A stretch of DNA of 64,000 nt from CAJQQK01 sp963696075 (GTDB taxonomy: Bacteria; Pseudomonadota; Alphaproteobacteria; Rhizobiales; Hyphomicrobiaceae), in NCBI GenBank assembly GCA_963696075.1, contig CAVOJD010000006.1, positions 124,001 to 188,000 of the forward strand, in the 5' to 3' direction. Each line of letters begins with the position of its first letter. The stretch's first letter is position 1. The notes beneath the pieces were generated by a model. That model ran no database searches and was not told where the DNA came from. It saw only the letters and a program-made list of their open reading frames with translations. Made by a program: the position numbers and the translations under genes. This document shows, in pieces, positions 17,850 to 25,769 of this stretch.

Positions 17850-17944
17850 AGCCGGACGCAATGAATTCTGATCACGCCCGCAAGGGTGTCTCAGAACGTT
17901 GGATTGTCGTGATCCATCAACCCGGCCGCGGGGTATGCGCGGTG

Positions 17945-17958
17945 TGACCAAATGGTCA
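17945..17958 (+). promoter_or_regulatory. Inverted repeat just upstream of pufB
   Basis: TGACCA-AA-TGGTCA, a perfect 6-base inverted repeat, ends a few bases before the pufB ribosome site (GGGAG near 17964). The 126-base pufQ-pufB gap holds no gene. The repeat could be an operator of a puf promoter or part of a structured 5' leader; which cannot be decided from sequence. Confidence 0.35.
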
Positions 17959-17975
17959 AAAATGGGAGCTCGAAA

Positions 17976-18203
17976 ATGGCTCAAACCGGAAGCAGTATCT
18001 ACGATACTGGCCTCACGGAAAGTGAAGCGAAGGAGTTTCATGGCTTGTTCATGAGCAGCTTCTTCATTTTCACGGCTATTGCCGTAGTCGCGCATATCCT
18101 TGTGTGGTTCTGGAGGCCCTGGTTTCCTGGACCGAAAGGTTATGCCGCTCTCGACAGCAGTGTGCAGGGCGCGTTGAATTCCGTCCTCACGCTCATGACC
18201 TAA
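17976..18203 (+). CDS. pufB: Light-harvesting complex 1 beta subunit, C-terminally extended
   Basis: The beta polypeptide of the core antenna (LH1), 75 residues, one membrane helix. The bacteriochlorophyll ligand H40 lies in VVAHILVWFWRPW, a textbook beta signature, and the N-terminal ESEAKEFHGLFMSSF block is typical. GGGAG lies 7 bases before ATG 17976; an in-frame ATG at 17952 adds eight unlikely residues. Unlike classical LH1 beta, which ends near the GY of PGPKGY (residue 56), this protein continues for 19 residues (AALDSSVQGALNSVLTLMT). The stop codon overlaps the AAGGAGGG ribosome site of pufA. Confidence 0.95.
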   Translation: MAQTGSSIYDTGLTESEAKEFHGLFMSSFFIFTAIAVVAHILVWFWRPWFPGPKGYAALDSSVQGALNSVLTLMT

Positions 18204-18216
18204 GGAGGGTAATGCT

Positions 18217-18420
18217 ATGTGGCGCATGTGGCTTATGTTCGACCCAAGGCGAACACTGGTTGCGCTTTTCACCTTCCTTTTCGTGTTGGCAATTTTGATT
18301 CACTTCATCTTGCTCAGCACGGATCGATTCAACTGGATCGAAGGTCCGAGAAAAGCAACTGATACGTCATCATTGATGGTGCCGGATCAGGTACGTCCTA
18401 CGCCGGCTGTGTTCGGCTGA
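18217..18420 (+). CDS. pufA: Light-harvesting complex 1 alpha subunit
   Basis: The alpha polypeptide of LH1, 67 residues. It opens with the family signature MWRMWLMFDPRR and has one membrane helix with the bacteriochlorophyll ligand histidine in AILIHFILLSTDRFNWIEG. AAGGAGGG directly precedes it, suggesting very strong translation, as required for the antenna excess over the reaction centre. A stable hairpin follows between this gene and pufL. Confidence 0.97.
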   Translation: MWRMWLMFDPRRTLVALFTFLFVLAILIHFILLSTDRFNWIEGPRKATDTSSLMVPDQVRPTPAVFG

Positions 18421-18426
18421 AGACAG

Positions 18427-18468
18427 GCCGTGACGGGCCTGCTTCTCTGAGAATCAGTCCGTCACGGC
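18427..18468 (+). promoter_or_regulatory. Intercistronic mRNA hairpin between pufA and pufL
   Basis: GCCGTGACGG (18427-18436) pairs perfectly with CCGTCACGGC (18459-18468) around a 22-base loop, with no T-run after it. A hairpin in this place in Rhodobacter blocks 3' decay of the pufBA segment and so sets the antenna to reaction-centre ratio; the same role is inferred here. Confidence 0.75.
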
Positions 18469-18507
18469 AACCCCGGAAATTGTTTCGACCCGAGAGTGAG
18501 GTCCGAT

Positions 18508-19332
18508 ATGGCTTTGTTGAACTTCGAGAGGAAATACCGCATTCGCGGTGGCACCCTCATCGGCGGTGATTTGTTCGATTTCTGGGTCGGGCCGTTTTAC
18601 GTCGGATTTTTCGGCGTTATGACGATATTCTTTGCGTCCGTCGGAACCGGTTTGATCCTCTGGGCGGCTGCATTGGGACCGACCTGGAATATCTGGCAGA
18701 TCAATATATCCCCACCACCAGTTGAATATGGATTGGCTTTCGCTCCCTTGAAAGAGGGTGGCTTATGGCAGCTCATAACCATATGTGCGATTGGCGCCTT
18801 TTCATCGTGGGCGCTGCGGCAGGTGGAGATTTCTCGCAAGCTGGGGATGGGGTATCACGTTCCCATCGCTTTCAGTTTCGCGATCTTTGCCTACGTGACG
18901 CTGGTCGTCATTCGCCCGGTCGCACTCGGGGCCTGGGCGCACGGCTTCCCCTACGGGATCTGGACTCACCTCGATTGGGTCTCGACGATCGGTTATCAGT
19001 ACGGCAACTTCCACTACAACCCTGCGCATATGATCGCCATCACGTTCTTCTTCACGACGACGTTGGCGCTGGCGCTGCATGGCGGCCTGATCTTGTCGGC
19101 GACCAATCCCGGCAAGGGCAAGCAGGTCAAAACGCCCGAGCACGAGGACACGTTCTTCCGTGACGCGATCGGCTACTCGATCGGCACGCTCGGCATTCAC
19201 CGCCTCGGACTGTTCCTGGCCCTCAACGCTGGTTTCTGGAGTGCGGTCTGCATCCTCATCTCCGGCCCGATTTGGACCGACCCGTGGGTCAACTGGTGGG
19301 ATTACTGGCGCGACCTTCCCGTCTGGCGCTGA
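18508..19332 (+). CDS. pufL: Photosynthetic reaction centre L subunit
   Basis: A 274-residue integral membrane protein with five helices, binding bacteriochlorophyll, bacteriopheophytin, quinone and iron. Expected ligands are all present with a one-residue offset from Rhodobacter numbering: H154 and H174 (special pair and accessory bacteriochlorophyll), H191 and H231 (iron), and E213-D214 in the QB proton path. ATG 18508 follows GTGAGG; an in-frame GTG at 18496 is less likely. It is followed 15 bases later by pufM. It has a canonical type-2 reaction centre sequence with no visible defect. Confidence 0.97.
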   Translation: MALLNFERKYRIRGGTLIGGDLFDFWVGPFYVGFFGVMTIFFASVGTGLILWAAALGPTWNIWQINISPPPVEYGLAFAPLKEGGLWQLITICAIGAFSSWALRQVEISRKLGMGYHVPIAFSFAIFAYVTLVVIRPVALGAWAHGFPYGIWTHLDWVSTIGYQYGNFHYNPAHMIAITFFFTTTLALALHGGLILSATNPGKGKQVKTPEHEDTFFRDAIGYSIGTLGIHRLGLFLALNAGFWSAVCILISGPIWTDPWVNWWDYWRDLPVWR

Positions 19333-19347
19333 TAGGGGCATAACAAC

Positions 19348-20301
19348 ATGGCGACTTATCAAAATATCTACACACAAGTGCAGGTCCGCGGACCGGCGGA
19401 GCTCGGCATAGAGCTTCCGCGTGGCGACAGCGAGCGCGACGGCCAACCGTTCTTCTCGTATTGGGTCGGCAAGATCGGTAATGCCCAGATCGGCCCAATC
19501 TATTTGGGCTGGCTTGGCGTCCTATCCATCGTCTGCGGCGTGGTTGCGATCGAGATCATCGGCCTTAACATGTTGGCCTCGGTCAACTGGGACCCGGTCA
19601 AGTTCATCGCACTGCTGCCCTGGCACAGCCTCGACGCGCCCCTTGAGAAGCACGGCCTCAGCATCATGCCACCGCTCAAGGAAGGCGGCTGGTGGTTGAT
19701 GGCGGGCTTCTTCCTGACCGCGTCGATCCTCCTGTGGTGGGTCCGCATGTACCGTCGGGCGGTTCAGCTCGGCATGGGCACGCACGTGGCCTGGGCGTTC
19801 GCTTCCGCGATCTGGCTCTACCTGGTCCTCGGCTTCATCCGGCCCGTCCTGATGGGCAGCTGGCACCACGCCGTACCATTCGGGATCTTCACGCACCTCG
19901 ATTGGACCAACAACTTTTCGCTGGAGTACGGCAACCTCTTCTACAATCCGTTCCATGCTCTATCGATCGTCTTCCTCTATGGCTCGGCATTGCTGTTCGC
20001 CATGCACGGCGCCACGATCCTTGCGGTCAGCCGTTACGGCGGCGATCGTGAGATCGAACAGATCACCGATCGCGGTACGGCATCTGAACGCGCTGGCCTC
20101 TTCTGGCGCTGGACGATGGGCTTCAACGCCACGATGGAATCGATTCACCGTTGGGCCTGGTGGTTTGCGGTTCTGTGCACGCTGACCGGCGGCATCGGCA
20201 TCCTGCTCACAGGCACCGTCGTTGACAATTGGTATGACTGGGCCGTGAAGCATGACTTCGCGCCACTCGAAACGCTCTACTTCCCGCCCTCCAACCTGTA
20301 G
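19348..20301 (+). CDS. pufM: Photosynthetic reaction centre M subunit
   Basis: A 317-residue partner of PufL. Ligands are at H183 and H203 (bacteriochlorophylls) and H220, E235 and H267 (iron), again offset by one from Rhodobacter. The C-terminus is short (APLETLYFPPSNL), as in species that lack a tightly bound tetrahaem cytochrome subunit. The operon stops here: an intrinsic terminator begins 74 bases after the stop and no pufC follows. A soluble cytochrome would then feed electrons to the special pair. Confidence 0.97.
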   Translation: MATYQNIYTQVQVRGPAELGIELPRGDSERDGQPFFSYWVGKIGNAQIGPIYLGWLGVLSIVCGVVAIEIIGLNMLASVNWDPVKFIALLPWHSLDAPLEKHGLSIMPPLKEGGWWLMAGFFLTASILLWWVRMYRRAVQLGMGTHVAWAFASAIWLYLVLGFIRPVLMGSWHHAVPFGIFTHLDWTNNFSLEYGNLFYNPFHALSIVFLYGSALLFAMHGATILAVSRYGGDREIEQITDRGTASERAGLFWRWTMGFNATMESIHRWAWWFAVLCTLTGGIGILLTGTVVDNWYDWAVKHDFAPLETLYFPPSNL

Positions 20302-20374
20302 GCGGGCAGGGACAGCGAGGCCGGTGGGGTCGAGAGTATCCCACCGCCCGCAGCGGTTTCGTGATATGACCTTG

Positions 20375-20404
20375 AAAACCGGGGCGCTACGCCCCGGTTT
20401 TTGC
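20375..20404 (+). terminator. Rho-independent terminator of the puf operon
   Basis: AAAACCGGGGCG pairs perfectly over 12 bases with CGCCCCGGTTTT around the loop CTA, running into a T-run (20398-20402). It lies 74 bases after the pufM stop and closes the superoperon before tspO. The surrounding 20302-20542 spacer holds no gene. Confidence 0.92.
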
Positions 20405-20542
20405 GTAAGAAGCGGTATGTTGCAGCTTGGACGATGTGGCGACGAGGCAGTTGTGCCGCACCGCGCGACCGCGCATCATCGGGCCGAATCCTGGCGCGCC
20501 TCGATTTGGGCAGGGTTCTGATTTTGAGCGAAGGGAGAAGCA

Positions 20543-21028
20543 ATGTTCGGCGGATGGTTGGACCTCATCGTAATCGTGCTCATGACGCTTGCCGCAGCGA
20601 CAACCGGCAGCATCTTCAAGCCCGGGCCGTTCTACGACACCCTGGAAAAGCCCTCCTGGAACCCGCCGGACTGGCTGTTTCCGATCGCGTGGACGATCCT
20701 CTACATCATGATCGCGGCGGCGGGCTGGCTGGTCTGGCGTGAGGTCGGCCTGAGCGTGGTGATGGTCATCTGGGCGGCACAGCTCGTCTTCAACGCGCTC
20801 TGGTCCTATCTCGCCTTCGGGCGCCAGCGCTTCGATTGGGCGTTCTATGAGCTGACGTTTCTCTGGCTCTCGACGGCCTTGTTCACGGTCATGTCCTGGC
20901 CGATCAGCCAGACCGCGTCGGCGCTCTTCATGCCCTATCTCGCCTGGGTCACATTCGCCGGTGTGCTGAACCTGACGATCTGGCGATTGAACCCGCGCCG
21001 GGCGGCGGGCGTCCACTCGGGCGGCTAG
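20543..21028 (+). CDS. tspO: TspO/MBR family tryptophan-rich sensory protein
   Basis: A 161-residue membrane protein with five predicted helices. The family blocks KPSWNPPDWLFPIAWTILY and AAQLVFNALWSYLAFG are present, with tryptophan-rich segments. AAGGGAG lies just upstream. TspO proteins bind porphyrins and other tetrapyrroles, and in Rhodobacter sphaeroides TspO affects expression of photosynthesis genes in response to oxygen. Here it sits inside the photosynthesis cluster, directly after the puf terminator, which supports a tetrapyrrole-related role. Convergent with crtI, the two stop codons sharing CTAG. Confidence 0.9.
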   Translation: MFGGWLDLIVIVLMTLAAATTGSIFKPGPFYDTLEKPSWNPPDWLFPIAWTILYIMIAAAGWLVWREVGLSVVMVIWAAQLVFNALWSYLAFGRQRFDWAFYELTFLWLSTALFTVMSWPISQTASALFMPYLAWVTFAGVLNLTIWRLNPRRAAGVHSGG

Positions 21029-22560
21029 GCTTTCTGCGCTGCAAACGCATCGGCGGCCGGCACCAGCCGGTCGACGACCTTGGCGGAGGAGACAACGCCG
21101 GGCAGACCGGCCCCGGGGTGGGTGCCCGCACCGACAAGGTAGAGATTGCGGATCCCCTCCGCCCGGTTGTGAAACCGGAACCAGGCGGATTGCGTGAAAT
21201 GCGGCGCAATCGAAAACCCCGCGCCGGCGACGCTCAGGTAGCGGTCGGCGAAATCCTCAGGCGTCATGAAGAACGGCGCTCGGATTGTCTCTTTGAGGCC
21301 CGGAAGCATCGTCTTGTCGAGAGCCTCCACGATGCGCTCTTGAAGCCGTTCACCATGGATTTGCCAATCAACGTCGCCATCGAGATTGGGCACCGGACAC
21401 AGCACATAGAAGCTGTCATGGCCCTCAGGCGCAAACGAGGGATCGGTTGCTGTCGGCCGGTGGACATAAAGCGAGAAGTCGTCAGGCAGGATCTTTTTGT
21501 TGAAGATGTCGTGGAGCAGCTCACGATAACGCTCACCAAGCCAGATCGTGTGGTGCGCGACATGCGGGTACTGCCGGTCCGTGCCGAAATAGAGAACGTA
21601 AAGCCCCATCGACTTCCGTGACTTGAGCTTGAGCTTCGCGGGCAACGCGACGTGGCCCGGCTCGATCATCTTCGCATAAAGATGCAGCGGGTCCGCGTTC
21701 GAGACGACGATATCGGCCGGCACCGTCTCACCGCTTGCGAGATCGACGCTATTGGCCGTCGAATTCTTGACCCCGATCCGCGAGACGGTCTCGCCGTATC
21801 TGAGCACGATGCCTTCCTCGCGCATTAAATCTTCAAGCGCCCCGACAAGACGTCCGGTGCCCCCCATCGCGAAATAGACGCCCCACTCCTTCTCCAGGTA
21901 ATGGATCAAACCATAAATGCTGGTCGTCTCGAACGGACTGCCGCCGACCAGCAACGGCTGGATCGAGAACGCCTGACGCAGCTTGGGGCTTGTCAGATGG
22001 CGCGAGACGAGTTGCCACACGGTCTGGTCGCATCTCAGCCGCAGCAGCGAGGGAATGTGGCGCACCATTGACCAGGGCGTCTGGAACGGTTGGTCCGCGA
22101 GTTCCGTAAACCCGACATCGAAAAGCGCCTTGGAATGGGCGAGAAGCTTCGTATAGCCCGCTTCATCCGCAGGTTCGATGCGGCGAATTTCAGCCATCGT
22201 CTTCTCGAGCGTACCGCCATAGTCGAACGTACTGCCATCAGGGAATTGGAAACGATACCAAGGGTCTAGCGGAACGAACGTCACGTAGTCCTCGATCCGC
22301 TTGCCAAAGAGCTGAAAGAGCTCCTCGAACAGGAAAGGCGCGGTAATGACGGTCGGCCCCGCGTCGTGGCGGTAACCGTCCTTCTCAAACACCTGGGCGC
22401 GCCCGCCGGCGGCCGCCCCGCGCTCGATGACGGTGACGTCGTAGCCCTTCGCGCGCAGGCGCAGCGCGGCCGCGATCCCACCGAAACCTGCGCCGATAAC
22501 GATGGCATGGGGGCTGTTCGTGGCGGGGGCGGCGACGTCGGCGTGTTCAGCAAGAGACAA
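21025..22560 (-). CDS. crtI: Phytoene desaturase
   Basis: A 511-residue FAD-dependent desaturase that converts phytoene to lycopene or neurosporene. FAD-binding block VIGAGFGGIAAALRLRAKGY at about 21-40, DAGPTVITAP after it, and the C-terminal block NLYLVGAGTHPGAGLPGV are all present. The start is TTG 22560: a stop lies three codons upstream and no ATG or GTG lies before the Rossmann motif. No clear ribosome site is seen, so translation may be weak. Divergent from crtW across a 235-base spacer; the stop overlaps that of tspO. Confidence 0.95.
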   Translation of the reverse strand: MSLAEHADVAAPATNSPHAIVIGAGFGGIAAALRLRAKGYDVTVIERGAAAGGRAQVFEKDGYRHDAGPTVITAPFLFEELFQLFGKRIEDYVTFVPLDPWYRFQFPDGSTFDYGGTLEKTMAEIRRIEPADEAGYTKLLAHSKALFDVGFTELADQPFQTPWSMVRHIPSLLRLRCDQTVWQLVSRHLTSPKLRQAFSIQPLLVGGSPFETTSIYGLIHYLEKEWGVYFAMGGTGRLVGALEDLMREEGIVLRYGETVSRIGVKNSTANSVDLASGETVPADIVVSNADPLHLYAKMIEPGHVALPAKLKLKSRKSMGLYVLYFGTDRQYPHVAHHTIWLGERYRELLHDIFNKKILPDDFSLYVHRPTATDPSFAPEGHDSFYVLCPVPNLDGDVDWQIHGERLQERIVEALDKTMLPGLKETIRAPFFMTPEDFADRYLSVAGAGFSIAPHFTQSAWFRFHNRAEGIRNLYLVGAGTHPGAGLPGVVSSAKVVDRLVPAADAFAAQKA

Positions 22561-22795
22561 GGGGGATCACTTTCACATCGGCTGCGAACGGGAGGTTGAA
22601 GATAAATCAGCCTTTGACATCAAATCTACCTGACCAACGTCAACGTTACGATTCCTGAATGAACCAGATCACTGCCTCAGATCATTGCCCCAGACCACTG
22701 CCGAAGTACGTCAGCCGTGTTAGGATGACGATCATTGTCTTGATCATGGCGCGCCGGGCAAGGGCGTTTAAGCCTGAAAATGGAACGGTTTGACG

Positions 22796-23578
22796 ATGAC
22801 GGGACCCCAAGCATCAGATCCCACTCAAAAGCTTTCGGCTGGCGACCGGGCCCAGGCGCGGGTCGGGCTGGCGCTTGCATTCTTCGTGATCGGCGCGTGG
22901 GCAATCGCCCATATCTACGGGCTCTTTTTCTATCGCTGGGACACCACGTCCATCATCACCGCGCCGTTGCTCGCGGGCCTGATCGTCTGGTTGTTCGTCG
23001 GCCTCTTCATCGTTGCCCATGACTGCATGCACGGCTCGCTCGCGCCCCATCGCCCGGCGATCAATCGGGCGATCGGGCGCCTCTGCCTGTTCCTCTACGC
23101 CGGTTTCGAGTTCGACACCCTCGAGCGCAAGCACCATCTCCACCACCGCCATTCGGGCACGCCTGAGGATCCCGACTTCGAACCCACAGCCCGCTCCGGC
23201 CTGCTGAGATGGTATCTCGGCTTCTTCATGGAGTATTTTTCCTGGCGGCAACTGGTTTTCGTGACCGCTCTGGGATCGTTCTACCTTCACATCGCCGGCG
23301 TCGAGACCGCCAACCTGATCGCCTTCTGGGCGCTACCGGCGATCATGTCGTCGTTCCAGCTCTTCTATTTCGGCACCTATCTGCCGCATCGCCCCGGCCC
23401 GGCGCCATTCGCGGACGAACACCGCGCCAGAAGCAACGCCTACGGCTGGTGGCTGTCGCTGCTCACCTGTTTTCATTTCGGCTATCACCACGAACACCAC
23501 CTGGCGCCCGGCGTGCCCTGGTGGCGATTGCCCGAACAGCGTGGCGCCGCCCGCGACACCGGGCCAGCCCCTCAATAG
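22796..23578 (+). CDS. crtW: Carotenoid 4-ketolase (CrtW-type di-iron oxygenase)
   Basis: A 260-residue membrane-bound di-iron oxygenase of the CrtW family. Histidine boxes are HDCMH (75-79), HHLHHRH (113-119) and HFGYHHEHH (227-235); the flanking blocks GSLAPHRP, GTPEDPDF, FGTYLPHR and PWWRLP match bacterial beta-carotene ketolases closely. ATG 22796 has GGAACGG upstream. CrtW normally adds 4-keto groups to beta-ionone rings, yet this cluster encodes the acyclic spirilloxanthin route and no lycopene cyclase is visible. Either crtY is elsewhere or the enzyme acts on another substrate. Convergent with crtB. Confidence 0.85.
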   Translation: MTGPQASDPTQKLSAGDRAQARVGLALAFFVIGAWAIAHIYGLFFYRWDTTSIITAPLLAGLIVWLFVGLFIVAHDCMHGSLAPHRPAINRAIGRLCLFLYAGFEFDTLERKHHLHHRHSGTPEDPDFEPTARSGLLRWYLGFFMEYFSWRQLVFVTALGSFYLHIAGVETANLIAFWALPAIMSSFQLFYFGTYLPHRPGPAPFADEHRARSNAYGWWLSLLTCFHFGYHHEHHLAPGVPWWRLPEQRGAARDTGPAPQ

Positions 23579-23606
23579 ATCAGAGCCGGGATCGCGCGTT
23601 GCAGGA

Positions 23607-24557
23607 TTACTCGCGGCGCAGGCTGGTCGGGGTCCACAATTCATCGCGCGACGGAGCGTCGTGCTGGCCCGCCCGGTTCGCATGCCCCATGGCGGTAACA
23701 AGACCACTGGCAAGGCCGGTCAACTTCCGGGCGCGGCTGGTTGATGGACGCTGATCCCAGGCCGATGCGCCGCGTTGACGGACCAGTGTTCCAATGTCGC
23801 GATAGACGGCACTGGCAGACGCAACCGCCCAGGCCGCGCGGAATGGCAAGTGCGCGAGACCGGCGCGGGCGGAGACATAATAGGGCTCGGCAGAATCGAG
23901 AAGGCGCTCGACGACAGTGATGAGCTGTTCGCGATGGCCAGGCTCCGCCAGCGTCTCCGCCGTGAGGCCGGCGTCAGAAAGCCACGTCTCGGGCAGGTAA
24001 ACCCGGCCAACGTCATGATCGCTCACCACATCCCGCGCGATGTTCGTCATCTGAAATGCGATGCCAAGGTCTGATGCGCGCTTGAGCGCTTCCGTATCGC
24101 GCACCCCCATGATGATCGCCATCATCACGCCAACCACGCCTGCAACGTGGTAGCAGTATTCCAAGGTGTCATCGAACGTCCGGTAGATCCGCTCGTCGGC
24201 GTCCATCCGGAAGCCCTCGATCAGTTCCAACGGGTAGCATTGCGCGATGTCGTGACGCCGGCACACCTCGGCGAGCGCCAGGAAGGCAGGCTCCATATCG
24301 CTCTCGCCGGCAAGCGCGCGAAGCGTGTCGCGTTCGAGCTGATCAACAATCTGCTGCGCGTCGGCTGCCTGCGAACTGGCCTGATCAACCACATGGCCAA
24401 GGTCTTGCCCATCCACCCGGTCATCGCAATAGCGGCACCAGGCGTAGAGCATATAGGCACTTGCCCGCAGATCCGGTGGAAACAGCCGCGCGGCAAGGGC
24501 GAAGCTCTTGGAGCCCTTTTCTATGCGCTGCTGGCTGAACGAAACGAGATCCTGCAT
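23607..24557 (-). CDS. crtB: Phytoene synthase
   Basis: A 316-residue head-to-head prenyl synthase that joins two GGPP to phytoene, the first carotenoid step. The aspartate motifs are CDDRVD (about 43-49) and NIARDVVSDHDVGRVYLP, both intact, and GIAFQMTN matches the family. The start ATG 24557 lacks a strong ribosome site. It lies downstream of crtI on the same strand but is separated from it by the oppositely oriented crtW, so crtB probably has its own promoter in the spacer shared with the ABC exporter genes. Confidence 0.95.
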   Translation of the reverse strand: MQDLVSFSQQRIEKGSKSFALAARLFPPDLRASAYMLYAWCRYCDDRVDGQDLGHVVDQASSQAADAQQIVDQLERDTLRALAGESDMEPAFLALAEVCRRHDIAQCYPLELIEGFRMDADERIYRTFDDTLEYCYHVAGVVGVMMAIIMGVRDTEALKRASDLGIAFQMTNIARDVVSDHDVGRVYLPETWLSDAGLTAETLAEPGHREQLITVVERLLDSAEPYYVSARAGLAHLPFRAAWAVASASAVYRDIGTLVRQRGASAWDQRPSTSRARKLTGLASGLVTAMGHANRAGQHDAPSRDELWTPTSLRRE

Positions 24558-24773
24558 CGCCGATCAGTCCGGACGCCGGCGCAATGGCGCTTGCCGGTTG
24601 GTGCTGTGCGGGCATGAATTCAATTTAGGCAACTGCGGGCGCTCCGAAACTTTCAGGCATAAGCCTATCAGCTATGCCCCAAACGTGCGAGATCGATGAT
24701 AGATCACCCTTTTTGCGAACGTATTCCGCGTTGAGGATATGCTCTTGAGCGAATCAACGGGGGGAGAGAGTTG

Positions 24774-25769
24774 ATGCGGATAGACGCCAGCGTGCGCGCT
24801 GACAGTAACGGCCGCGGGCCGGCCGGCCCGGCCCCCGTCCTCAGTGTGCGCGACGTCTCGGTTGCGATCGGCGGGGCCGATATCGTCAAAAACGCCAGCC
24901 TTGCGATCAGCCGTGGCGAAATCGTCACGCTTCTCGGCCCAAACGGAGCCGGAAAATCGACGTTGTGCCGCGCAATATGCGGGCAGATGCCGGTTTCGGG
25001 CGGCAACATCCGCATTACCGGCCGCGATCCGTACCGCTCCCGCAAGGCGAAAACTGCGATCGGGATGGTGCCACAGCAGATCGCGCTCTATGACCGGCTG
25101 ACCCCACGCGAAAACCTGGTCGCGTTTGGTGCCATCATGGGGGTGCCGCGCCGTGAGCAGATGTCGCGCACCGAGGCCCTGCTTGAGCGTGTCGGTCTCG
25201 GCGAACGCATCAACGACCCCGTGCGCAACCTGTCGGGCGGCATGCAACGCCGCGTCAACATCGCGGTCGCGCTGATGCACGATCCGGCCTTGATCGTGCT
25301 GGATGAGCCAACCGTCGGTCTCGATGCACGCTCCGAGGCGGGCATTGTCGACCTTCTGCGCGCGCTGCGTGATGACGGGACGGCAATTCTCCTCGTCACC
25401 CATGATCTGGGCGAGGCGCGTCAGCTCGGGGACCGTCTGGTCATCATGGTCGCTGGCCGCGTGCGAATGTCGGGCGCTTTGAGCGACCTCATCGCGCGGG
25501 ACTATGCCCACATCCGCCAGGTCCGCGTCCGCAATCCGAGGTTTGCCGACAGTCCCGGTGCGGCCCGCTTGATGGAGGCTCTGGGGCTCCAGCCGGGCAG
25601 CGTCCCCAATTCGTGGCATGCCGTCCTCAAGGCGGGAGATCCCGCGTTGACGAAGCTTTTCGAGGCCATGACGTCCCACCGCCTCCAGGCCGACGAAATC
25701 GTCGTCAAGCAACCCGATCTCGGCTGGCTTCTCGAAATGTGCATCCGCGATGCACAGGAGCACGGCTGA
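24774..25769 (+). CDS. ABC-2 type exporter ATP-binding protein
   Basis: A 331-residue ATPase. Walker A is GPNGAGKST, the signature LSGGMQRR, Walker B ALIVLDEP, and the H-loop VTHD. A C-terminal region of about 90 residues follows the nucleotide-binding domain. A TTG stands just before ATG 24774, and GGGGAGAG lies upstream. It is coupled by TGATG to the permease that follows, forming a half-size exporter of the NatA/NatB or CcmA-like type. The substrate is unknown; position at the edge of the photosynthesis cluster is the only clue. Confidence 0.88.
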   Translation: MRIDASVRADSNGRGPAGPAPVLSVRDVSVAIGGADIVKNASLAISRGEIVTLLGPNGAGKSTLCRAICGQMPVSGGNIRITGRDPYRSRKAKTAIGMVPQQIALYDRLTPRENLVAFGAIMGVPRREQMSRTEALLERVGLGERINDPVRNLSGGMQRRVNIAVALMHDPALIVLDEPTVGLDARSEAGIVDLLRALRDDGTAILLVTHDLGEARQLGDRLVIMVAGRVRMSGALSDLIARDYAHIRQVRVRNPRFADSPGAARLMEALGLQPGSVPNSWHAVLKAGDPALTKLFEAMTSHRLQADEIVVKQPDLGWLLEMCIRDAQEHG

